From Marinifilum breve (GTDB lineage Bacteria; Bacteroidota; Bacteroidia; Bacteroidales; Marinifilaceae): 64,000 nt of DNA. A program made the translations under genes and the position numbers. The stretch spans positions 124,001 through 188,000 of the forward strand of contig NZ_QFLI01000007.1 in NCBI RefSeq assembly GCF_003202155.1, in the 5' to 3' direction. Positions 28,366 through 36,622 of this stretch are shown here, piece after piece (position 1 is the stretch's first letter; every line of letters starts with the position of its first letter). The notes below the pieces were generated by a model. That model was given only the letters and a program-made list of their open reading frames with translations, ran no database searches and was not told the origin of the DNA.

Positions 28366-29910
28366 CTAAACCAATTTAGCAGGCATTTTACCTTTAAGTT
28401 TTGCCAACACTTTTTGTACTGGACTATAAATCAAATTCCTTTCGTATTCATTCATCGACATTTTCCAAAAAACAGGCAGATAAACAGCTACAAAACAAAC
28501 TATTCCAACTGCTAGTTTTAGCAATGAATCTAACTCAACCCATCTTAATATTACAAAGACTAGCAGACTAAGAATAAAGGGAGCGAGAGCCATTCTACCA
28601 ATTTCTTTCCAAAAACGTGGGATATCAATTTTTTCCTTTTTATAGTAATAGATGTTCATCCCAATCCATTGACCTAATATCATTCCAATAGCAATGGCAA
28701 CAGCACTACCAATTCCTTGGAACTTGTCAACAAGAATCAATTGCAACACCACACTAAACGAAGCTAATCCCAAATAAAAAAGAGATCGAAATTTTACTTT
28801 GTTACGTGCCAACAGAATGGTAATTCCAATATTTTGGATTAAGGGAACAGTTAACGGAACAATTAGAAGCAGTGCAATAATATAGGTTTCAGCATAATCG
28901 GCACCGGCCCAAATAATCACAAACTGCTGACCAAATAGAACAAATCCACACAGAATTAAGGACAATATTATAAACTGAATACGACCAGTGCGAATGAACA
29001 AATCGGATATCTCCTTTTCGGATGATTGCTTGGTAGCCATAGCTGTTACCTTAGGCAAAAATACGCCAGGAATAGCTGTTGAGAAGTTACGATACATTTG
29101 CTGTAATTGAATTGCTACAGCAAAAACTGCAACTGCCGCTGTCCCTACTTTGGCTCCTAAAATCAATTGGCCCGAACTCCAATACAAACGATCTACAATT
29201 ACACCCAGGAAAATAAAAAATGAATACCCTGCAATTTCTTTAAACAAATCTTTTTGAAAGCCTTTAAAGCGCACTTTAATTTTAATTCCATATCTACAGT
29301 AGCAGAAATTGGAAACCTGGATAATTACATTTAATACAGTCATCAAAGCAACCATACCAATTGCTCTATAACCCATCATCAATAACAATATCATTATTGA
29401 TGTATTAAAAACAATGTATCCTATTCGTAAAACTCGCTGAAAAACAAACTTTTCGTATGCAGTAATAATTGAATTAAAAATGGTTAATGGAAAAGTAATT
29501 CCTAAATTAAAGGTCATCAGCAAAATCATTACCTCAACCTTGTATAACTCTTCCGTAGTTAGGCTATCACCATAAAAAAAATCAACATTAAAATACAGTG
29601 CAATGCCTAATGTCACAGCTATTAGCCCAATTGCAGAATAAACCAAAACAAACATTCCATACATGGAATTTAATTCCTTAAGTTTTCCTTCAGCTCTGAA
29701 TTTGGCAGTATATCTTACAATAGTATTTCCCAAACCAAAATCCAGCACAGTTAAATAAGCCATTATTGAAGCTACAATTGCATACAAACCATACTCGCTC
29801 TGCCCCATCATGCGCAACATGTATGGAGTATAGAACAATGCAACCAGATTACTCAAACCAAGTATTCCATAGGAAAGTAGCGCTCCTGCTTTTAACTGAT
29901 TTACCTGCAT
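28366..29910 (-). CDS. Polysaccharide flippase (Wzx/MATE-like)
   Basis: 514 residues with about fourteen membrane helices. 'AGALLSYGILGLSNLVALFYTPYMLRMMGQSEYGLYAIVASIMAYLTVLDFGLGNTIVRY' is the typical opening of the Polysacc_synt / oligosaccharide flippase family. It would move the undecaprenyl-linked repeat unit to the periplasmic face. It is spaced eight bases from the Wzc-like gene. Confidence 0.93.
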   Translation of the reverse strand: MQVNQLKAGALLSYGILGLSNLVALFYTPYMLRMMGQSEYGLYAIVASIMAYLTVLDFGLGNTIVRYTAKFRAEGKLKELNSMYGMFVLVYSAIGLIAVTLGIALYFNVDFFYGDSLTTEELYKVEVMILLMTFNLGITFPLTIFNSIITAYEKFVFQRVLRIGYIVFNTSIMILLLMMGYRAIGMVALMTVLNVIIQVSNFCYCRYGIKIKVRFKGFQKDLFKEIAGYSFFIFLGVIVDRLYWSSGQLILGAKVGTAAVAVFAVAIQLQQMYRNFSTAIPGVFLPKVTAMATKQSSEKEISDLFIRTGRIQFIILSLILCGFVLFGQQFVIIWAGADYAETYIIALLLIVPLTVPLIQNIGITILLARNKVKFRSLFYLGLASFSVVLQLILVDKFQGIGSAVAIAIGMILGQWIGMNIYYYKKEKIDIPRFWKEIGRMALAPFILSLLVFVILRWVELDSLLKLAVGIVCFVAVYLPVFWKMSMNEYERNLIYSPVQKVLAKLKGKMPAKLV

Positions 29911-29918
29911 AGCCTTAA

Positions 29919-32129
29919 TTATTTTAATTTTTTTGAATAAATCTGAAAAGAGATCACTTTCTTTATGAACCTTCTAATTAAAGATCTTTCTCCTGGAATT
30001 TCACCTATCATTTTCTCCATCTCATCCAACTCTACTCCATTCAGAATTACTCCTTGTTTTAAGTGCTGTGTCTGTTTTTCTAATTTTGCCAATGCATTTT
30101 TATCGGCACTACTCCAACTGCGATTAGCTCTAACGGTAAGCAATGCAAGGTCTGCGTCCGAGAATAATTTTACTGGATAGTTATTTAAATTTATTGATGG
30201 AAGTTCAACCAAAACAAAATCGTATGTAGACAATTCCACATTTTTATTTTTTACAAGATTACTAACCGAAGTACATTTTAAAGTTTCACCATCTGCATCA
30301 AAAACAAGCTGTTCTATCTCAGAATCTTCGCTATTTTCTTTATGATTTATCAACAAACACTTGAACCCTTTAGCGTTCATGTGTTCCAATAAAAAATTAC
30401 CTAAACAGGTCTTCCCTTCACCATCCTGAGTACTATAAATAATTGCTTTTATTGGCCCTCTATTCTCAACACCGTTTACCAGGTTAAAGATTCCCTGGAA
30501 AAGTTTGTTTACTGATAATCGCTTTAATTCCCCATAATCACGTCTTTTAGCCCTCTTAACCATATTAGGAAAAATAGAAATTACATTAAGCTTGGTTAAC
30601 TTCTGAGCATTGGCAACATTACGAATGTTAGGGTTTAAGAAATCAAGAGCTATTATCACAAAAGCAGGAATAATAAATCCAATCACCATACCTATCAACA
30701 GTAGTATTTTACGCTTACTCGGTTCAGATTTCAATGGAAAGTTTGGTTCTTCAGAAACTTTTAAGTTGGTGTTCAACTCCAAATTTTGTTGCTTCAACTT
30801 CGCAACATTCAAACTATGCAAAATGGAAAGGTACTCCTTCTCAGCAATATCAATTTTTCGTTCCAGTCTTTTCATTGTTGCTCCTTTGGGAGCATATTCC
30901 TTCACCAATCTTTCAAATTCCTTATTTTTTTCATCACCCACCAACATTTTTGCACGAGTCGATTCATAAGCCACCACATTAACCAACCATTGATTAAGAA
31001 CTGATGTGGAATTAATTCCATCAACTGAATTGTCTATAAAGTATGCTTGATTAATTGAATTTCTTAATTTTTCCTGTAGCTGAAACGACTTTGCTCTCAT
31101 ATCAGCAATTTCATCCTGATAGTGCGTATCCGTTATGGTGTCGAACTCCGCCTGATAATCCTTTACTGAAATTTCGATATTAAGCTCAGCTATTTGATTA
31201 CGAAGTTTGATAATTTCAGCATTATTCAACTCTTTCTTTTGTTGCACTGTTAATTTGTCTTCCAGTACTTTCAAAACAGCCTCTGAAGCCTTCAACTCCA
31301 TTTTCAACTCATTATAATAGGCAGAAAATCGCTCTTTCTGAATGGTAATGTGCTCAGATTGCTCGTAGTAGTTGATAATATTATTCTGCTTATTAAATTT
31401 TAGCAATTGATCTTCCGACCTATCCAACTTAACCTGTGCATCATCTAATTGATTTTGAAAATATTTTAAGATTGCATCCGATTGAACTAGCTTGATGGCA
31501 GAGTATTTTTCGACAAAAACTTCATTAAAAATCTGTAATGTTTGTTTACAAATTCCAGGATCATTGGATTTGTAGGTGATCTCAATCATATCACTCGAGT
31601 AAAGGCGTCTCACCTTTAGTTTCGAAAGAATTTTTTCAAAGCTATAAACCGGATGATTCAAATAAGATAATTCGTAAATAAAATTCTCAAAATCTTTATT
31701 CTTATAGTTCAAAAAATTCTTGTAGGTTTCTTCATAATTTCCTTCAACCACCAATTGAGACACTTCATCAGGTACAATTCGTTTAAGATTCGAATACGAT
31801 TCTCTGGATATAATTTCCTTTGTTGGTTTTTCAAGAAGCATATGCTGTACGAACAAGCGAAGACCAACTTCTTCTGCAGTTCCCCTTGAGTTGATGACAT
31901 TGATAAGATTATCGAAAGCAGTTATCGTAGATTGCCTGTCCACCTTTGAACTTTCCAATGAGGTTAAATTGGCACCTGTTGCTATTCCTGTGTATATTTT
32001 GGTACGAGATGTATAAACCTTAGGCTCATCCTTTGTCAAATGAAATATCAAAGCAAATAACATTACCGGACCTAAAATTAGAATCAAGTAATGTTTTAAC
32101 AGCAACCGTATGAAGTATATTATATTCAA
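29919..32129 (-). CDS. Wzc/Wzz-like polysaccharide co-polymerase with degenerate ATPase domain
   Basis: 736 residues: membrane helix about 11-30, a long periplasmic coiled-coil region, a second helix about 480-505, then a cytoplasmic BY-kinase-like domain. In that domain the P-loop is kept ('STQDGEGKT', K573). The Walker A' segment reads 'LLINHKEN' and Walker B reads 'FVLVELPS', so the acidic residues normally in hhhhDxD and hhhhDxP are missing or replaced by Glu. The C-terminus lacks a Tyr cluster ('FQIYSKKLK'). A chain-length and export role is likely, but autokinase activity is doubtful. Spacing to neighbours is 6-9 bases. Confidence 0.88.
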   Translation of the reverse strand: MNIIYFIRLLLKHYLILILGPVMLFALIFHLTKDEPKVYTSRTKIYTGIATGANLTSLESSKVDRQSTITAFDNLINVINSRGTAEEVGLRLFVQHMLLEKPTKEIISRESYSNLKRIVPDEVSQLVVEGNYEETYKNFLNYKNKDFENFIYELSYLNHPVYSFEKILSKLKVRRLYSSDMIEITYKSNDPGICKQTLQIFNEVFVEKYSAIKLVQSDAILKYFQNQLDDAQVKLDRSEDQLLKFNKQNNIINYYEQSEHITIQKERFSAYYNELKMELKASEAVLKVLEDKLTVQQKKELNNAEIIKLRNQIAELNIEISVKDYQAEFDTITDTHYQDEIADMRAKSFQLQEKLRNSINQAYFIDNSVDGINSTSVLNQWLVNVVAYESTRAKMLVGDEKNKEFERLVKEYAPKGATMKRLERKIDIAEKEYLSILHSLNVAKLKQQNLELNTNLKVSEEPNFPLKSEPSKRKILLLIGMVIGFIIPAFVIIALDFLNPNIRNVANAQKLTKLNVISIFPNMVKRAKRRDYGELKRLSVNKLFQGIFNLVNGVENRGPIKAIIYSTQDGEGKTCLGNFLLEHMNAKGFKCLLINHKENSEDSEIEQLVFDADGETLKCTSVSNLVKNKNVELSTYDFVLVELPSINLNNYPVKLFSDADLALLTVRANRSWSSADKNALAKLEKQTQHLKQGVILNGVELDEMEKMIGEIPGERSLIRRFIKKVISFQIYSKKLK

Positions 32130-32134
32130 AATAT

Positions 32135-32878
32135 CTAATTTAAATTCAATTTAATACCTATGGATTCTTGCAACAGGTGAATGGCTACAGTAAATTCGAT
32201 TCTGATTTCCTCACATTCCAAACGCAGATTTAACAACTGACTTTTCTGTTTTGAATAGTCAGCCAATGGAATTTTTCCATTCCTATAGTTGACTTCAGTA
32301 TCTGCCATCTGCATCTTCATTGTTTCCAACTCTGATGTTTTAATAATCAATTTGGCATGCGCTCTAAGCAAATTGCCATATTGAGTAACTACCAATTTTC
32401 TGAGTTCCGAAACAACTTTATCTTTCTGATACTGTAGTTTCATTTTCTCACTTAAGGCAACCTCACGATCAACATTATCAAAAAGTGAGCTGAAAGGAAT
32501 TTTTAAAGATAATCCAACACTGTACCTCTGTTGTTTTGCATTGGTAGTTCCTGTGGATTCATCTCCCAATGATTCATTAATAACAAGATTATCAAACATT
32601 CCATATTTAGCAGAACCAGTAACACTAAAGTAAGACAGCCAATCTTTCTTTTCCGATTTGATTTTCAAGTCTTGAATTAAAATATCAGCATCTATCATTT
32701 TAAGTAATGGAGAATGTATTACAGCTGAATCAAGCAATTGACCTAATGGAATAATCTTGGTTTTTAAATTATGCAAGTTCAATTCTTTATCAATTACCTC
32801 AGAAACTTGAGCCTTACCAATAATTGACACACTCATAATCAAAAGGAAAAATGATATTCTTGTAATATATCCTCTCAT
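32135..32878 (-). CDS. Short TolC-family outer-membrane-efflux-like protein
   Basis: 247 residues from the chosen start 'MRGYITRISFFLLIMSVSIIGKAQ', a signal peptide; the longer frame would run into the upstream gene. The remainder resembles one TolC repeat: 'LGQLLDSAVIHSPLLKMIDADI', a barrel hairpin 'WLSYFSVTGSAKYGMF', and long helices with heptads 'ELETMKMQMADTEVNYRNGKIPLADYSKQKSQLLNLRLECEEI'. Full OMF proteins are about 400-480 residues with two such repeats. It occupies the place where Wza-like export proteins are usually encoded, and no Wza-type gene is in the cluster. Confidence 0.8.
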   Translation of the reverse strand: MRGYITRISFFLLIMSVSIIGKAQVSEVIDKELNLHNLKTKIIPLGQLLDSAVIHSPLLKMIDADILIQDLKIKSEKKDWLSYFSVTGSAKYGMFDNLVINESLGDESTGTTNAKQQRYSVGLSLKIPFSSLFDNVDREVALSEKMKLQYQKDKVVSELRKLVVTQYGNLLRAHAKLIIKTSELETMKMQMADTEVNYRNGKIPLADYSKQKSQLLNLRLECEEIRIEFTVAIHLLQESIGIKLNLN

Positions 32879-32889
32879 TAAGATAAATT

Positions 32890-34080
32890 TTAGACATTCT
32901 CTTTCTGAAATACTGCAGGAATCGTTCTCAGAATGATCCACATATCCTTCCAGAAAGAATATTTACTGTTAGCAATTTCAACGTATTTATTATCCAGACC
33001 TTTTCTCTCTTCTGGAGACATTTTTGAAGTTTTACCGCGAGCTTCAACCTGCCACAAACCGGTAATTCCTGCAGGACCATTAAATCGATCAGTCCACTCG
33101 TCGGTGGTTAGCATTTCTGCTTCGTACAATGGCAATGGTCTATTACCTACAATCGACATATCTCCTCGAATTACATTGATTAACTGTGGCAATTCATCAA
33201 TACTTAATTTTCTAATGATATGCCCCACTTTGGTAATCCTTGGGTCATTTTCGAACTTCACAAAAGCTTTGTCTTGTTTTTGTTTTTGGCGCTGGATGTG
33301 AGTATTCTCTTCCACCTCCTCTTCATCACCAAACAAAATTGTTGATCCCTGAGCAACACTGTTTTCTTCTACAACTTCTGCCAGCTCTGGTTCAGTCTCC
33401 TCAGTTTGATACTGATTCAAATGCTCCAATTCCTTTAGTCGTTTATCTGCATCAGGATACATTGAACGAAGTTTTAAGAAATTAAATATTCTATAACCAG
33501 TTCCTACCCTTTTAGAGATATAATAAACCTTTCCTTTGGATTCCAAACGAATCGCTGCAACAAACACAAGTAACAAAGGTGAAAGCGCTATTAATGCCAA
33601 GCTTGCAAAAACAATATCAAAACACCTTTTAAAGAATGGGGTTTTGTACACTTTTACATCTTTATTTTCTTTAATCTTATTAAACTTCATGTGAACCTGA
33701 AGAACCTTAAGAAAATTCACTCGATTCGAAATTGTCTCAGCATCAACCGGCTTTGCATACACATCGCTGATTTTTTGTTCGATTGCTCGCTTAATAATCT
33801 CAGGTTGTTTCTCGGCAACAAGCAATAGATACGGCACAGACCTTTTTTCATCGTACTTTTCAACAAATACAGTATGAAAATCCAAACCATTTCTTCCTGG
33901 CAATTCGAATTCACTGATTACGCCATCTACTCTTTCGTTTTTCTCAATCCACTCCGATGCTAGCAATGGATTTGCATGATGTATTAGCTTAACCTTCCCA
34001 TTCAACTCTTTAAAGCTGGACAGAACAGACTCGTCGGAACCAATATACATCAGTTTCATTTGTCGGTTTGTTGCATTCAT
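32890..34080 (-). CDS. Initiating sugar transferase with N-terminal degenerate receiver domain
   Basis: 396 residues. Residues 8-125 fold like a receiver ('MYIGSDESVLSSF', 'DVYAKPVDAE' with K110), but the phospho-acceptor position is Glu57 ('VISEFELPG') instead of Asp. From about 145 follows the bacterial sugar transferase: 'FFKRCFDIVFASLALIALSPLLLVFVAAIRLESKG' (single re-entrant helix), 'LKLRSMYPDA', an acidic insertion about 205-250, and 'RKLSIDELPQLINVIRGDMSIVGNRPLP' with 'GITGLWQV'. It transfers a sugar-1-phosphate to undecaprenyl phosphate, the first committed step. The receiver fusion and the neighbouring receiver gene suggest activity control. Confidence 0.92.
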   Translation of the reverse strand: MNATNRQMKLMYIGSDESVLSSFKELNGKVKLIHHANPLLASEWIEKNERVDGVISEFELPGRNGLDFHTVFVEKYDEKRSVPYLLLVAEKQPEIIKRAIEQKISDVYAKPVDAETISNRVNFLKVLQVHMKFNKIKENKDVKVYKTPFFKRCFDIVFASLALIALSPLLLVFVAAIRLESKGKVYYISKRVGTGYRIFNFLKLRSMYPDADKRLKELEHLNQYQTEETEPELAEVVEENSVAQGSTILFGDEEEVEENTHIQRQKQKQDKAFVKFENDPRITKVGHIIRKLSIDELPQLINVIRGDMSIVGNRPLPLYEAEMLTTDEWTDRFNGPAGITGLWQVEARGKTSKMSPEERKGLDNKYVEIANSKYSFWKDMWIILRTIPAVFQKENV

Positions 34081-34087
34081 GGTAATG

Positions 34088-34450
34088 TTATTTAATCAAA
34101 CGTTCTATTCTTATCATTAATTCTTCAGGATTAAAAGGCTTCATGATGTAATCTTCCGCCCCAAGTTTTAAACACTCAACTCTAGTATTACTACTTTCCT
34201 GACTACTAAGAACAATAATTGGGATATCATTAAAATATCCACTCTCTTTAATGCGTTTGATTAATTCGATGCCATCCATGTTAGGCATCTGAAGATCGGT
34301 TAAAATAATATCAGGAATATTACCAGACTGCAACCATGAGATAGCCTGTAACCCATCATCTTTAGTGGTTACTTCGAACGAAGTTTGTAAAAAACGAACC
34401 ATTAGTTGGCTCATCGAAGGTTTGTCGTCTACAACTAAAATTTTTTTCAT
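34088..34450 (-). CDS. Stand-alone receiver-domain response regulator
   Basis: 120 residues, receiver only, no output domain. 'MKKILVVDDKPSMSQLMVRF', phospho-acceptor D52 in 'IILTDLQMPNMDG', Thr/Ser switch 'IIVLSSQES' and Lys in 'EDYIMKPFNPEEL' are all intact. An upstream in-frame Met at 34519 adds 23 residues unlike a receiver, so the ATG at 34450 is chosen. It is first in the exopolysaccharide cluster, eight bases before the receiver-fused sugar transferase, and may pass a signal by protein contact. Confidence 0.92.
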   Translation of the reverse strand: MKKILVVDDKPSMSQLMVRFLQTSFEVTTKDDGLQAISWLQSGNIPDIILTDLQMPNMDGIELIKRIKESGYFNDIPIIVLSSQESSNTRVECLKLGAEDYIMKPFNPEELMIRIERLIK

Positions 34451-34921
34451 AAATAAATTTAATGCGCTCATTTCACAGAGCAATAATCGATTTAAATAGT
34501 ATAGTCTTTGGGCATTCACACTAAAAGTGTAAACTATCAGTACCGATTTACGCAGACAGTCTAATTTTGTTTCTTTTTCAGCCTACAGAATGCAATTTTC
34601 CTATAGAACAATAGAATATTAAGACTGATTATAAACAAAAAGTTCACATCAAAGATTTAATCTAAAATTCATTCAGTCAAGAGCTAATAATCGACAAATA
34701 CCATCCATTGAATTCAATTTTCCAACAGTTAATAAAATAGCAAAGTTTTGCCTTAGTAAACACCTATAATATGAAGTAATCACACATTAAAACATAATCA
34801 TTCTCACTCCCAACTCCCCTGTTTAGGCAAAAACTATACAATAAATTCATTGACATGATCAATAAAATGCCGTAAATTGTATATCCCTTAACTTATTATT
34901 GAATTTTAAAGCGTAGGAAAT
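34451..34921. other. Gene-free divergent spacer
   Basis: About 470 bases of A/T-rich sequence between the divergent exopolysaccharide cluster and a PAS gene. No reading frame with family resemblance was found. A small dyad, TTCACACT-AAA-AGTGTAA, lies at 34514-34531 just upstream of the receiver gene and might be an operator. Otherwise nothing is recognised. Confidence 0.5.
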
Positions 34922-35419
34922 ATGAATAATGATTTAACACACACCAACGAAAGGTTTAGCGTTTTAAGCAATTCGAGTGATTTTTTAAATATCATCTTGA
35001 ATAATATTAGTTCATGTGTTATGCTTTTAGACAATGAACTTAGACTTAGAGCATTTAACGATCCATTAACTACAATTTTTTCGAATAAGAAAAATCAGGA
35101 ACTTCTTTATCGCAAATGTGGCGAGGTATTAGGCTGTGCCCATCAAATTGAAGAAGATAGTCCTTGTGGTTCTACTTCTAAATGCAATACGTGCGAAATA
35201 AGGATATCAGCTTTGCTATCGTATGTTGAAAACAGACCTGTGGACAACGAAAATCTCATCAAATCTTTTGTAGATTTCGATGGAAACAGAGAAGATAAAC
35301 ACCTACAATTCTCTACTCGATTATTCAAATATCGAGATGAAAATTATATTGTAGCCATAATCGATGACATTACTGAATTAAAAACTTTGCAGATTGCAAA
35401 GCAAGAAATGTTGCACTAA
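34922..35419 (+). CDS. Stand-alone PAS protein with cysteine cluster
   Basis: 165 residues, cytosolic. A PAS fold covers about 20-155: 'IILNNISSCVMLLDNELRLRAFNDPL' at the start and 'FKYRDENYIVAIIDDITELK' at the end. Inserted between are five cysteines, C66, C72, C82, C88 and C91, spaced C-x5-C-x9-C-x5-C-x2-C ('CGEVLGC', 'PCGSTSKCNTC'). The same kind of insertion occurs in PAS domains of many Bacteroidota and deltaproteobacterial kinases and may hold metal or an Fe-S cluster, or sense redox; this is inference. There is no output domain, so a partner kinase is needed. Confidence 0.8.
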   Translation: MNNDLTHTNERFSVLSNSSDFLNIILNNISSCVMLLDNELRLRAFNDPLTTIFSNKKNQELLYRKCGEVLGCAHQIEEDSPCGSTSKCNTCEIRISALLSYVENRPVDNENLIKSFVDFDGNREDKHLQFSTRLFKYRDENYIVAIIDDITELKTLQIAKQEMLH

Positions 35420-35448
35420 TTGCAGTAATCGTTTTTAACAAATGCTAT

Positions 35449-35467
35449 GGAACTCCAAAAGAGTTCC
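35449..35467 (+). terminator. Terminator of the PAS gene
   Basis: GGAACTC / GAGTTCC with loop CAAAA, followed by seven or more T. Confidence 0.85.
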
Positions 35468-35603
35468 TTTTTTTGTATCCATTTTTCCATACTTGCATAC
35501 AATCAGTAATTTGTATACAAGCCTCAGTAATTCGTATAAATCTTAAAACATTGGGATACGTAAATTTGAAATTACAATAATTAGCAAATTTTGTAGTGGG
35601 TAA

Positions 35604-35650
35604 AATTCACCATCGATTATCAGTAGGAATTAGCAAATCGATGGTGAATT
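35604..35650. repeat. Inverted repeat upstream of the AraC gene
   Basis: Perfect 14-bp arms AATTCACCATCGAT (35604-35617) and ATCGATGGTGAATT (35637-35650) with a 19-nt spacer, ending 42 bases before the AraC start. No T-run follows on either side, so an operator or RNA hairpin in the 5' leader is more likely than a terminator. Confidence 0.6.
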
Positions 35651-35692
35651 ATTTATAAATATCTGACTATATTAAGACAAAATATTTGAGTA

Positions 35693-36601
35693 ATGAGCGA
35701 TATTATAAATATCAATACCATAACGGAACTTCACGATATAATGGGATTTGAAAAACCACAGCACCCATTAATTTCCATAGTAGATTTTTCGAAGGTTGAA
35801 CCAATACGTTTGGGAAGTAATATTAAAATTGTTTCCTCCTTGTATTCAGTCATGCTAAAAGGTGCCAATTGTGGACATTTAAGATATGGACGAAAAACAT
35901 ACGATTTTCAGGAAGGAACACTATTCTGTATGGCTCCAAACCAGGTAATTACAACTGAGGGTGTTGATGAACCTGATGAATATTCGGGATGGGGATTGTT
36001 TTTTCATCCTGATTTAATCCGTAAGAGTGCTCTTTCAAAAAAGATTCAGGAGTTTACTTTCTTCACTTACGAAGTGGATGAAGCCCTTCATTTATCCGAT
36101 CTGGAAAAGAAAAACCTTTCGGAACTGTTGGGACGAATTAAGGATGAGTACTGTGCCAATCTTGATAATTTTAGCAATGATGTAATTCTATCGAGCCTGG
36201 AATTGTTCTTAAACTATTGCAACAGGTATTACGGCAGACAGTTTATTACCAGAAGTTCTTACAATAAGGACATTTTAAGCCAACTGGAAAGCTTGTTAAA
36301 AGATTACTTTAACACCGATAAGGCTGAACAATTCGGCATTCCAACCGTGAAGTATTGTGCCGAACAATTGAATTTCTCGCCAAATTATTTGAGCGATCTA
36401 ATTAAGAAAGAAAGTGGCAAAAGCGTTCAGGAACACATTCATTATAGATTGATCGAGAAAGCCAAAACAAAATTACTAAGCACAACCAACTCAATTAGCG
36501 AAATAGCCAATGAATTGGGCTTTGAATACCCACAATATTTTAGTAAAATTTTTAAATCAAAAACTGGTTTATCACCAGTAGAATACCGCAATTTAAACTA
36601 G
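35693..36601 (+). CDS. AraC-family transcriptional regulator
   Basis: 302 residues. The N-terminal cupin-like sensor ('GANCGHLRYGRKTYDFQEGTLFCMAPNQVI') is followed by the double HTH of AraC/XylS in the last 100 residues. The first HTH is 'VKYCAEQLNFSPNYLSDLIKKESGKSVQEHIHYRLIEKAKTKL'; the second is 'SISEIANELGFEYPQYFSKIFKSKTGLSPVEYR'. It lies 21 bases upstream of a metallo-hydrolase gene on the same strand, probably its target and operon partner. A large inverted repeat precedes it and could be its binding site. Confidence 0.92.
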   Translation: MSDIININTITELHDIMGFEKPQHPLISIVDFSKVEPIRLGSNIKIVSSLYSVMLKGANCGHLRYGRKTYDFQEGTLFCMAPNQVITTEGVDEPDEYSGWGLFFHPDLIRKSALSKKIQEFTFFTYEVDEALHLSDLEKKNLSELLGRIKDEYCANLDNFSNDVILSSLELFLNYCNRYYGRQFITRSSYNKDILSQLESLLKDYFNTDKAEQFGIPTVKYCAEQLNFSPNYLSDLIKKESGKSVQEHIHYRLIEKAKTKLLSTTNSISEIANELGFEYPQYFSKIFKSKTGLSPVEYRNLN

Positions 36602-36622
36602 AAGGATACGAAGAAAATAAGA

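Noticed and set aside
30610-30969. 119-codon plus-strand frame inside the Wzc-like gene
   Set aside because: Antisense shadow of a well-supported gene; no start signal or family match.
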